Of a stretch of 8,433 bases of DNA, positions 1 through 6,072 are shown piece by piece (the stretch's first letter is position 1; each line of letters begins with the position of its first letter). Position numbers and translations under genes: made by a program. The notes beneath the pieces were generated by a model. That model was not told where the DNA came from. It searched no databases and saw nothing but the letters and a program-made list of their open reading frames with translations. Source of the DNA: Chloroflexota bacterium (GTDB lineage Bacteria > Chloroflexota > Limnocylindria > Limnocylindrales > CSP1-4). Location: assembly GCA_021786915.1 (NCBI GenBank), contig JAJYMP010000280.1:1-8433 (forward strand). Reading direction: 5' to 3'.

Positions 1-369
1 GGCGAAGCCCTCGGGCGACCCCTTCCAGCGGGCGCGCAGCTCGGGCAGGCCCACCCGCCGGCGGACGAAGCGAAGGGCCGCCACCGCCACGACGATGTCG
101 TCGATGGGCCCGAGGCCCGGGATGAACTCGGGGATCAGGTCGATGGGCGAGACGATCCATGCGATGAGCCCGACCAGCACGATCCTGACGTCGAGCGGGA
201 CCGACGGGTCGGTCACGAGCGAGCGCAGGAGCCGCACGAGGTCCGGGATGGTCGCGACGAGCGCCCGCGTGGGCACGCCTTTCGGCCGGGCCAGCCAGAA
301 GACCACGAGCAGCGCCACCCACAGGGACACGACCGCGGCCACGATTGCGAGCAGGACATCGAGGGACAT
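1..369 (-). CDS. DUF1232 (YkvA-like) small membrane protein, C-terminus cut by window edge
   Basis: Reading the minus strand from the ATG at 369 gives 123 codons without a stop to the window edge, so the 3' end lies outside. Residues about 4-27 form one hydrophobic membrane segment (rich in V, L, A and W). Residues 74-91 read SPIDLIPEFIPGLGPIDD, the hallmark of the DUF1232/YkvA family, and are followed by a second hydrophobic stretch and a basic tail. The family is widespread, small and membrane-associated, and has no settled biochemical role, so none is assigned. The gene is divergent from the ABC operon, with about 50 bp between the two starts. No convincing Shine-Dalgarno precedes the ATG. 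Confidence 0.85.
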   Translation of the reverse strand, partial: MSLDVLLAIVAAVVSLWVALLVVFWLARPKGVPTRALVATIPDLVRLLRSLVTDPSVPLDVRIVLVGLIAWIVSPIDLIPEFIPGLGPIDDIVVAVAALRFVRRRVGLPELRARWKGSPEGFA

Positions 370-407
370 GACCCGATCGTGCCACAGGCGCGGGCCCCCG
401 GTGCCGG

Positions 408-413
408 TATGCT
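408..413 (+). promoter_or_regulatory. Putative -10 box (TATGCT) of the ABC exporter operon
   Basis: TATGCT ends 7 nt before the ATG at 421. A transcript starting at the usual distance would begin at 420-421, giving a leaderless or nearly leaderless mRNA. This supports 421 as the start over the in-frame GTG at 379 or ATG at 409. No good -35 is visible. Confidence 0.45.
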
Positions 414-420
414 CGAGGCG

Positions 421-1368
421 ATGGCGCTCGTGGTCGATCACCTCATCAAACGCTTCGGGGCGGTCGTCGCCCTCGACGGGCTGACGTTCGAGGTCGCGCC
501 CGGCCAGGTGTTCGGCTTCCTGGGCGCCAACGGCGCGGGCAAGACCACGACGATGCGGATCACGCTGGGGGTGCTCGAGGCCGACAGCGGCACCGTGACC
601 TGGCGCGGCGCGGAGAGCCACCGCCTGCCCCGATCGACCTTCGGGTACCTGCCCGAGGAGCGTGGCCTCTACCCGCGGATGCGCGTCCTCGACCAGCTCG
701 CGTTCTTCGCCGGGCTCCACGGCGTGCCGCCGGATCGTGCGCGCCGCGAGGCGAGGTCCTGGCTCCACCGGTTCCGCGCGGACGACCTCGCGGACCGCCG
801 CGCGGAGCAGCTCTCCAAGGGCAACCAGCAGAAGGTCCAGTTCGTCGCGGCCGTCCTCCACGAACCCGAGGTGCTCATGATGGACGAGCCCTTCACGGGG
901 CTCGACCCGGTCAACGTGGCGCTCCTGCGCGAGGCGTTCCTCGAGCTGCGCGACCGCGGCCGCACCGTGGTGTTCTCGACCCACCAGATGGAGGTCGCCG
1001 AGGCCCTGTGCGAGTCCGTCGCGATCGTGGACCGCGGGCGGATGGTGGTCGGGGGTGCGCTGCGCGACGTTCGGCGCTCGACCGGGCGGCGGATGGTGCG
1101 GATCTCCGTCGCGGGCGACCACCGGCTGCCCTGGCTCGATGCCGTGCCCGGCGCGCGCGTCATCCAGGCGGGGATGGACCGCACCACCGTGGAGCTCGAG
1201 CCCGGGCTGGAACCCGACGCCATCCTCGCCGCAGCCGTCGGGGCGGGCGCGCGCGTGATGCACTTCGAGGTGGCCGACCCGTCGCTCGAGCAGGTGTTCA
1301 TCGACCACGTCGGGCGGCCCGTGGAGGAGGACGTGCACCTCGCACCGGTGGCCGAGGGCGCGGCGTGA
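421..1368 (+). CDS. ABC exporter ATP-binding protein, NatA-like (with DUF4162 tail)
   Basis: This 315-aa protein is the cytoplasmic ATPase of an ABC-2 type exporter. Walker A is GANGAGKTT at residues 35-43 and the Q-loop region is GYLPEERGLY at about 75-84. The ABC signature is LSKGNQQK at 131-138, Walker B with the catalytic Glu is VLMMDEP at 151-157, and the switch His is H188 in STHQ. The LPEERGLY and LSKGNQQ forms are typical of the NatA branch (Na+/drug-type exporters). After about residue 225 comes a DUF4162-like C-terminal domain ending in PSLEQVFIDHVG, standard for this family. The start at 421 was chosen because a -10 hexamer lies just upstream and the first residues align with family N-termini; in-frame upstream starts (GTG 379, ATG 409) would overlap that promoter. 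The last codons overlap the permease start by GTGA, indicating translational coupling. The substrate cannot be told from sequence. Confidence 0.93.
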   Translation: MALVVDHLIKRFGAVVALDGLTFEVAPGQVFGFLGANGAGKTTTMRITLGVLEADSGTVTWRGAESHRLPRSTFGYLPEERGLYPRMRVLDQLAFFAGLHGVPPDRARREARSWLHRFRADDLADRRAEQLSKGNQQKVQFVAAVLHEPEVLMMDEPFTGLDPVNVALLREAFLELRDRGRTVVFSTHQMEVAEALCESVAIVDRGRMVVGGALRDVRRSTGRRMVRISVAGDHRLPWLDAVPGARVIQAGMDRTTVELEPGLEPDAILAAAVGAGARVMHFEVADPSLEQVFIDHVGRPVEEDVHLAPVAEGAA

Positions 1369-2687
1369 GCATCGAGCGCCACCGGGCCAACGTCTGGCTC
1401 GTCGCCCGCCGGGAGTTCAGCGAGCGGGTCCGGTCGCGGGCGTTCGTGTTCTCGACGATCCTGCTGGCAGGCCTGGCGGTGGTGGTCGCGCTCATCCCGC
1501 TGGGCGTCCGCCTGGCCGACAAGGCGACGGTCTCCCGGGTAGCGGTCACCGCGACGGAGCCCGGCCTGGCCGCACAGGCCATGGGCACCATGAACTCGTT
1601 CCTCAACACGAGCGGCGAGCCGGGCGCGGGCGCGGGCGCCACGGCGAACAAGGTGTTCGACTTCGTCACGTACGGCGACGAGGGCGCGGCGGCCCAGGCC
1701 GTGCGCGACGGACAACTGGTCGCCTCGATCTCCATCCAGCGCGGCGCCGACGGCGGGCTGCGCTTCACGGTGTTCAACATCGGCGGCCTGGCCGCGGACC
1801 GGGCGCAGCTGCTCCAGGTGGGCGCGTTCGCCGTGGGCATCCTGGACTGGACGCGGTCGAACCCGGGCGCCACGCGCCCGTTCGTCACGCCGGCCTTCAG
1901 CGTGGTCGACGCAGGCGATGCGGCCGCCGCTGGGCCCGGCCAGGCCTTCGACCCGGCCGACTACGCCAGCCGCCGGATCGTGGGGATCGTGTTCGTGGTC
2001 CTGTCGTTCCTGACCCTCGTGTTCTACGGGCTGTGGGTGGCGTCGGGCGTGGTGGCGGAGAAGTCGAGCCGGGTGATGGAGCTGCTGATCTCGGCGGCCA
2101 CGGCCCAGCAGCTCGTGGTCGGCAAGATCCTGGGGATCGGCCTCGCCGGGCTCGCGCAGGTGAGCCTGGTGCTGCTTCCGTCCGTGGTCGCGCTGTTCGC
2201 GTCGGGGAGCATCGGCGACGCGCTGCTCGGCCCGGACTCGGGAACCGGGGCGTCGCTGTCATCGCTGTCGCCGGGGCTCATCGCGGCGTTCCTCGTCTAC
2301 TTCGTGCTCGGGTTCGGGCTGTACGCCGCGCTGTATGCGGCGGCGGGGTCGCTGCTGTCGCGCGAGGAGGACCTCCAGACCGTGGCGCTGCCGCTGTCGA
2401 TCCCCGCGGTGGCGGGATACCTGCCGGCGGTGCTCGCGCTGTCGGGGAGCACGTCCTGGCTGGTCCGCGCGGCGTCCTACGTCCCGCTCTGGAGCCCGTT
2501 CGCGATGATGGCCCGCCTGGCCGTGGGTCGGGTGGCGCCCTGGGAGGTCGTGCTGTCCGTGGGGCTGCTGCTGGTCACCGTGCCGCTCGTGACGCTGCTC
2601 GCGATCCGGGTCTACCGCGCTGGCGTGGTGATGTACGGGCAGCCGCCCTCGCCGCGGACGTTCTGGCGGGCGATCCGGGGCGCATAG
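1365..2687 (+). CDS. ABC-2 type exporter permease, NatB-like
   Basis: This 440-aa membrane protein partners the ATPase just upstream. The GTG start at 1365 overlaps the ATPase stop (GTGA), which is why this start is preferred. The topology matches the ABC2_membrane_3/NatB family. TM1 lies at about 27-49. An extracytoplasmic domain of about 150 residues follows (50-200), then TM2 at about 204-228. The conserved cytoplasmic helix VVAEKSSRVMELLISA is at 229-244. Four more hydrophobic segments follow at about 252-279, 303-329, 338-360 and 393-416. A short basic tail, containing RTFWRAIRG, ends the protein. The permease and ATPase probably export a cation, drug or lipid-like substrate, but the sequence does not say which. 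The downstream gene is convergent, so the operon appears to contain only these two genes. Confidence 0.92.
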   Translation: MSIERHRANVWLVARREFSERVRSRAFVFSTILLAGLAVVVALIPLGVRLADKATVSRVAVTATEPGLAAQAMGTMNSFLNTSGEPGAGAGATANKVFDFVTYGDEGAAAQAVRDGQLVASISIQRGADGGLRFTVFNIGGLAADRAQLLQVGAFAVGILDWTRSNPGATRPFVTPAFSVVDAGDAAAAGPGQAFDPADYASRRIVGIVFVVLSFLTLVFYGLWVASGVVAEKSSRVMELLISAATAQQLVVGKILGIGLAGLAQVSLVLLPSVVALFASGSIGDALLGPDSGTGASLSSLSPGLIAAFLVYFVLGFGLYAALYAAAGSLLSREEDLQTVALPLSIPAVAGYLPAVLALSGSTSWLVRAASYVPLWSPFAMMARLAVGRVAPWEVVLSVGLLLVTVPLVTLLAIRVYRAGVVMYGQPPSPRTFWRAIRGA

Positions 2688-2709
2688 GGACGCGGAGCGC
2701 GCCCGCGGC

Positions 2710-3444
2710 TCAGCCGCCCTCGAGGTCCAGCGGCAGTCGCCGCAGCACGGTGAGCACCGGCGGTCCTGCACGGCGTCCCGGCTCGGGCTCGGGTGGCTCG
2801 GCACCGTCGTCCGGCCCGGACACGTCCGCCGCCCGCACCGCGATCGAGCGCCAGAGTCGGCTCCGCACGCCCGGCAGGTAGGGGCTGGTGCGGCTCCGCG
2901 CGAGCACCCCGGCGATGCCCTGGCTCACGACGGCGGCGTAGAGCGCCCGGCCCTCGCCCGTGATTGCCGGCACCACGACGCCAGCATCGCCGTCGGCCAT
3001 GACCTTGCGCAGCAGCGCCCGGCGCGCCTCGAGCGGCTTGCCCAGGAGCCACGAGCCGTTGTGGTGGAGCAGGTCGAACGCGAGCAGCGACACCGTCCGG
3101 ACGGGTTCGCCCGCCAGCCTGGCGCGGAACGCCGCCATGTCCGCGCGTCCGCGCCCGTCCACGGCCACGAGCTCGCCGTCGATCACCGCCGAGCGCGCCT
3201 CCACCTGGGCGCGCATCCCGGCCAGCTCCGGAAGCCGGTCCGCGACGTCCGTGCTCGAGCTGTCAACCACCCGCAGCCCGCCGCTCGGCTGGAGGAACAC
3301 GAGGACGCGCAGGCCGCCCCACGTCGGCTCGAACAGGTGGTCCGCCGAATCGAACGGGTCGCGGCGCGGCACCGGCCACATCGGCGCCACGCCGGTCGCG
3401 CGGGGCAGGGCGAGATCGAACCCGAGGTTGAGCTGGTCGGCCAT
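2710..3444 (-). CDS. Degenerate ATP-dependent DNA ligase (LigD-type nucleotidyltransferase domain), probable pseudoenzyme
   Basis: This 244-aa protein aligns by eye with the adenylation domain of LigD-type ligases. An N-terminal block with PMWPVPRRDPF and LFEP corresponds to the family's PML...PF...LFEPKWDG. Motif III survives as IDGELVAVD (88-96) and motif IIIa as LLAFDLL (120-126). The family's SPYxPGxRSRxW pattern is present at 187-198. The residues that carry out chemistry are gone. Motif I reads EPTWGGLR (39-46), with Thr41 in place of the AMP-accepting Lys and Gly43 in place of Asp. Motif IV is AGVLAR (178-183) instead of EGVVAK, and motif V has no lysines after Trp198. No OB-fold domain follows; the C-terminus is a Pro/Glu-rich tail. 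The frame is open and uses the same codon bias as its neighbours, so it looks like a maintained gene rather than a decaying one. The start at 3444 is favoured by a -10-like TACCAT 8 nt upstream and the good match from there. Function: unknown, perhaps nucleic-acid binding without ligation. Confidence 0.8.
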   Translation of the reverse strand: MADQLNLGFDLALPRATGVAPMWPVPRRDPFDSADHLFEPTWGGLRVLVFLQPSGGLRVVDSSSTDVADRLPELAGMRAQVEARSAVIDGELVAVDGRGRADMAAFRARLAGEPVRTVSLLAFDLLHHNGSWLLGKPLEARRALLRKVMADGDAGVVVPAITGEGRALYAAVVSQGIAGVLARSRTSPYLPGVRSRLWRSIAVRAADVSGPDDGAEPPEPEPGRRAGPPVLTVLRRLPLDLEGG

Positions 3445-3452
3445 CGCGAGTG

Positions 3453-3458
3453 ATGGTA
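3453..3458 (-). promoter_or_regulatory. Putative -10 box (TACCAT) of the ligase-like gene
   Basis: Read on the minus strand, TACCAT ends 8 nt before the ATG at 3444, the same geometry as at the ABC operon. No Shine-Dalgarno sequence lies between, which points to a leaderless transcript. There is no clear -35. Confidence 0.35.
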
Positions 3459-3504
3459 GTCGGGCCGGCGCCGAGCGACCTCGGCCCGCCGGCCCAGTCA
3501 GAAG

Positions 3505-3666
3505 TGGCCGCCCATGCCATGGATCCGCGGGGGGTCGGTCGAGTCGTGGCACGCGATGCCACGAAGTGACGCGATCCGAACCGTCGGGCGGGTCGAACCG
3601 ATCGAATCACGGCACCGGAGGCCACGATTCGACGCCGAGAGCCGGAATCCATGGCATGCGGTGCCA
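3505..3666. repeat. Array of four phased palindromes, core TGGCA-N5-TGCCA
   Basis: Four 15-bp dyads occur in the gene-free divergent region. They are 3505-3519 (TGGCC-N5-TGCCA), 3547-3561 (TGGCA-N5-TGCCA), 3610-3624 (CGGCA-N5-GGCCA) and 3652-3666 (TGGCA-N5-TGCCA). All share an exact GGC-N7-GCC. Their centres (3512, 3554, 3617, 3659) are 42, 63 and 42 bp apart, all multiples of 21 bp, so they would sit on one face of the helix. The second is a perfect 8-bp-arm dyad (3544-3564). The third has extra outer arms TCGAATC/GATTCGA (3602-3608, 3626-3632). The outer pair form a 12-bp inverted repeat, CATGCCATGGAT at 3513-3524 and its complement at 3647-3658, so the block is symmetrical about 3585.5. 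It could be an operator array between the ligase-like and peptidase genes, or a dispersed intergenic palindromic repeat. Confidence 0.7.
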
Positions 3667-3672
3667 ATCGCG

Positions 3673-3738
3673 GCGCGGCGGGAGCAAGTGGGCTGCGCGG
3701 CGGGAGCAAGTGGGTTGCGCGGCGGGAGCGGGCGGGGA
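3673..3738 (+). repeat. 22-bp tandem repeat, two near-identical units plus a degenerate third
   Basis: Units at 3673-3694 and 3695-3716 are each 22 bp, start GCGCGGCGGGAGCAAGTGGG and differ at one base (CT versus TT at the end). The third, 3717-3738, keeps only the GCGCGGCGGGAGC half and then diverges. The repeat lies between the palindrome array and the -10 box of the peptidase gene. No coding role is seen. Confidence 0.8.
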
Positions 3739-3770
3739 GCCCGAGCCCCCGAGAGGCTCCGAGCGCGGGC

Positions 3771-3776
3771 TAGACT
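3771..3776 (+). promoter_or_regulatory. Putative -10 box (TAGACT) of the S9 peptidase gene
   Basis: TAGACT is preceded by GGGC, an arrangement common at -10 elements of high-G+C bacteria, and lies 62 bp before the GTG start. Unlike the leaderless-looking genes here, this transcript would have a leader of about 55 nt carrying a Shine-Dalgarno (GGAGGA at 3829-3834). No -35 consensus is evident. Confidence 0.4.
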
Positions 3777-3838
3777 GGCCGCGCTTCCCGCCCGCAAGCC
3801 CCGCCGACGACCCTTCCTGCGCGCATCCGGAGGACCCC

Positions 3839-5953
3839 GTGCCCCGACCCGCCCACCCCGACGACCTGTACCGCCTCCAGACCCCGACCGACCCGAACCT
3901 ATCGCCCGACGGCGGGACGGTGGCCTTCACGGTCAGCCGTTCGGCAGCGGGTCGCGACGGCTACCGCGCCTCGATCTGGGCTGCGCCCCTCGACGGCAGT
4001 GCCCCGGCGCGTCGGCTCACGTACGGCCCCCGCTGGGACGCGCACCCCAGGTTCTCGCCCGACGGGCGGACGCTGGCGTTCCTCTCGGATCGGCGGCTGA
4101 AGGTGGAGGAGGACCCCGAGCTCGAGGAAGCCAAGGATCGTCAGGACGGCACGCAGGTCTACCTGTTGCCGCTCGACGGCGGCGAGGCCCGGCGCCTCAC
4201 GGACCTGCCCCACGGCGTCGAGGGCTTCGAGTGGTCGCCCGACGGGGCGACGCTCGCCGTGTTGACGTCGTCGCTCGGCGCCAGCCGCCAGCTCGACACG
4301 CGCCGGCGCGGCCGCCCGGCCCCGCCCAAGCCGGGCCAGACCCCGCTCTCCGACTACCGCTACATCGACAAGCTGGGCTACCAGTTCAACGGGATCGGGT
4401 TCATCGACGACAAGGACGCCCACCTCTGGCTCGTGGACGCGGTCACGGGCGAGGCGCGCCAGCTGGTCGCCGGGCCGACGCCCGAGAGCGACATCGCCTG
4501 GTCGCCCGACGGCAGCCGCATCGCCTTCGCCGCCAACCGCCACCCGCAGGCGGACATCTTCGCGAGGAGCTCGGTCTTCGCCGTCGACGTGCCAAGCGGT
4601 GCGGTCACGACCCTCGCCGGCGGCTCCGACGCGGCATTCCAGAAGCCGTGCTGGACGCGCGACGGCGCCGCTGTCCTGGTGCTCGGCGATCGCTCGCCGA
4701 GATCGGAGTACCGGACCGGGATCTGGCGGTTCGCGGCCGACGGCTCGGACGCGGCGGGCGGCTCGGACCTGCTGACGGGCAGCAAGCTCAAGCCCGGTGC
4801 CGGGATGAACAGCGACGTCGCGAACGGGGAGCCGGCCCGCCTGTGGTCGACCGCCGACGGGACGGCGGTCCTGTTCACGGCGCCTGTGGACGGCAGCTAC
4901 GAGCTGTGGCGCGTCTCGCTCTCGAGTGGCGGCCAGCCGGAGCGGCTGACCGACGGGCGCCACTACCTGTCCGGCTGGGGCGCTGCGGCCGTCAATGGCG
5001 AGGACATGGTCGCGGCGGTCGTCTCCGCTCCGACGGCCCTTCCCGAGGTCCACGCTCTCGACCACGGCCGGGACCGCTGGCGAAGGCCCCGGCGCCTGAC
5101 CGCGCTCAACCTGGACCTGGCGGCGGAGATCGCCTGGGTCGAGCCGCAGGAGCGCCGCTGGACGAGCGGCGGCCACGAGGTCCAGGGCTGGCTCTACCCG
5201 GCGGGCGAGGGCGCCCAGCCGATGGCCCTGGAGATCCACGGCGGCCCGCACACCCTGTACGGCTGGAGCCCGACGCTCGAGTGGCAGGTCCTCGCGGGCG
5301 CCGGCATCTCCGTGCTGGCCTCGAACCCGCGCGGGTCGGAGGGGTATGGCGAGGCGTTCAACCGGGGCAACCTCGGCGACTGGGGCGACGGGCCGATGGC
5401 CGACGTGCTGGCCGGCGTGGACCAGGCGGTCGCCGACGGCCTGGCCGACCCCGAGCGACTGGGCGTGACCGGCGGCTCGTACGGCGGCTATCTGACGAAC
5501 TGGATCGTGGGGCGGACGCAGCGGTTCCGGGCGGCCGTGACGTGTCGGTCAGTCGCGGACATGTCGATGCTGTTCCTCACGGGCGACATCTCGAACGCTG
5601 AGTGGGCCCAGGTCGAGTTCGGCCGGCTGCCCTGGGAGGACCCGGCCTACTTCTGGTCCATCTCGCCCCTGTCGCTCGCCGCCAACGTGCGGACCCCGCT
5701 GCTGATCCAGCACGCGGAGCGCGACATTCGCTGCACGGTGGGCCAGGCGGAGGCGCTGTTCACGGTGCTGCGGACGCTCCGCCGGCCGGTTCGCTTCATG
5801 CGCGTGCCCGAGGAGAACCACGAGTTGACGAGGTCGGGGACGCCCTTCCGCCGCGCGGAGAACCTGGCCCAGGTGCGCGACTGGTTCGTCCACTATCTCG
5901 TGAAGGGCGAGCGGCGGCTCCCCCCGGCGCCGAGGAACCGGGCCGGACGCTGA
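3839..5953 (+). CDS. S9-family serine peptidase (acylaminoacyl-peptidase / prolyl oligopeptidase type)
   Basis: This 704-aa protein is a cytoplasmic alpha/beta-hydrolase peptidase with an N-terminal beta-propeller; no signal peptide is seen. Propeller blades carry PD40/WD40-like SPDG motifs starting at residues 22, 73, 133 and 222. The catalytic domain spans about 440-704. It contains IHGGPH (466-471, oxyanion region), the nucleophile Ser547 in GGSYGGY, Asp629 in HAERD and His661 in PEENHE, giving a complete triad with normal S9C spacing. The length is usual for the family. Such enzymes remove acylated or ordinary N-terminal residues from short peptides, the propeller keeping out large substrates. 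The GTG start at 3839 was chosen because GGAGGA lies 4 nt upstream and family homology begins here (HPDDLYRLQ); the open frame runs further upstream only through repeats and the divergent gene. The exact substrate is not predictable. Confidence 0.93.
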   Translation: MPRPAHPDDLYRLQTPTDPNLSPDGGTVAFTVSRSAAGRDGYRASIWAAPLDGSAPARRLTYGPRWDAHPRFSPDGRTLAFLSDRRLKVEEDPELEEAKDRQDGTQVYLLPLDGGEARRLTDLPHGVEGFEWSPDGATLAVLTSSLGASRQLDTRRRGRPAPPKPGQTPLSDYRYIDKLGYQFNGIGFIDDKDAHLWLVDAVTGEARQLVAGPTPESDIAWSPDGSRIAFAANRHPQADIFARSSVFAVDVPSGAVTTLAGGSDAAFQKPCWTRDGAAVLVLGDRSPRSEYRTGIWRFAADGSDAAGGSDLLTGSKLKPGAGMNSDVANGEPARLWSTADGTAVLFTAPVDGSYELWRVSLSSGGQPERLTDGRHYLSGWGAAAVNGEDMVAAVVSAPTALPEVHALDHGRDRWRRPRRLTALNLDLAAEIAWVEPQERRWTSGGHEVQGWLYPAGEGAQPMALEIHGGPHTLYGWSPTLEWQVLAGAGISVLASNPRGSEGYGEAFNRGNLGDWGDGPMADVLAGVDQAVADGLADPERLGVTGGSYGGYLTNWIVGRTQRFRAAVTCRSVADMSMLFLTGDISNAEWAQVEFGRLPWEDPAYFWSISPLSLAANVRTPLLIQHAERDIRCTVGQAEALFTVLRTLRRPVRFMRVPEENHELTRSGTPFRRAENLAQVRDWFVHYLVKGERRLPPAPRNRAGR

Positions 5954-5984
5954 CGGCCGATCGCGGCCGCGATCGGCGGTCAGC
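5949..5984 (+). terminator. 36-bp near-perfect palindrome over the peptidase stop codon, probable terminator
   Basis: Arms of 17 nt beginning GCTGACGGCC pair with one mismatch around a central GCGGCCGC (a NotI site). The TGA stop at 5951-5953 is inside the left arm. The RNA would form a very stable GC hairpin, but no U-tract follows, so termination efficiency is uncertain. It could also protect the mRNA 3' end. Confidence 0.6.
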
Positions 5985-6040
5985 GCTCTGCGGGAGGGGC
6001 CAGCGCATCTCGGCCCGAGCCCATCCGGGCGGATCGCCGT

Positions 6041-6060
6041 GCGGGACCGGCTCATCCCGC
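6041..6060. promoter_or_regulatory. Inverted repeat just upstream of a -10 box
   Basis: GCGGGA and TCCCGC form a perfect 6-bp dyad with an 8-nt spacer, ending 5 nt before TATCCT. It sits in the -35 to -10 spacer region of the proposed ancestral C45 gene promoter. It could be an operator or a small hairpin; nothing more can be said. Confidence 0.3.
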
Positions 6061-6063
6061 GCG

Positions 6064-6072
6064 GTATCCTCC
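6064..6072 (+). other. Left target half-site and core at the IS110 left junction
   Basis: GTATCCTC at 6064-6071 is repeated exactly inside the first loop of the RNA at 6113-6120. This is the relation expected between the left target and the left target guide, the guide pairing with the bottom strand. The core dinucleotide is read as the final TC. Confidence 0.7.
6065..6070 (+). promoter_or_regulatory. Putative -10 box (TATCCT), apparently of the downstream C45 gene, separated by the IS110 insertion
   Basis: When the IS110 element is removed in silico (joining 6071 to 7344), TATCCT is followed by CCCATG and then GTG, so the transcript would start at or beside the C45 gene's first possible codons. 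This is the same geometry as the other leaderless-type starts in the window. In the present arrangement it points into the left end of the element and could drive the bridge RNA and recombinase instead. Both roles are inferred. Confidence 0.4.

Noticed and set aside
95..484. Plus-strand open frame at the window start
   Set aside because: It is antisense to the DUF1232 gene, whose SPIDLIPE motif is unmistakable, and has a Ser/Arg/Thr-rich shadow composition.
2688..2709. Short GC hairpin between the convergent ABC permease and ligase-like genes as a bidirectional terminator
   Set aside because: Only a 5-bp stem (CGCGG/CCGCG) without T-tracts, common by chance at this composition.
3547..3561. 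TGGCAC followed by TGC resembles a sigma-54 promoter
   Set aside because: Sigma-54 sites need GG and GC separated by 10 bp. Here the gap is 8 bp, and the dyad symmetry and repeated copies explain the sequence better.
3505..3738. Possible CRISPR array from regularly spaced repeats
   Set aside because: Repeats are short and diverged, the 27-48 bp gaps between cores are partly similar to each other and belong to a mirror-symmetrical block, the tandem repeat has no spacers, and no cas genes are present.
2960..3838. Upstream extension of the S9 peptidase frame
   Set aside because: It runs antisense through the ligase-like gene and through the palindromes and tandem repeat. The GTG at 3839 has a Shine-Dalgarno and marks where family similarity begins.
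3514..5601. A 695-codon open frame overlapping the S9 peptidase in another frame
   Set aside because: It is rich in Arg, Gly, Ala and Pro with no recognisable domain, as expected for an out-of-frame reading of G+C-rich coding DNA. The S9 peptidase frame has the catalytic triad.
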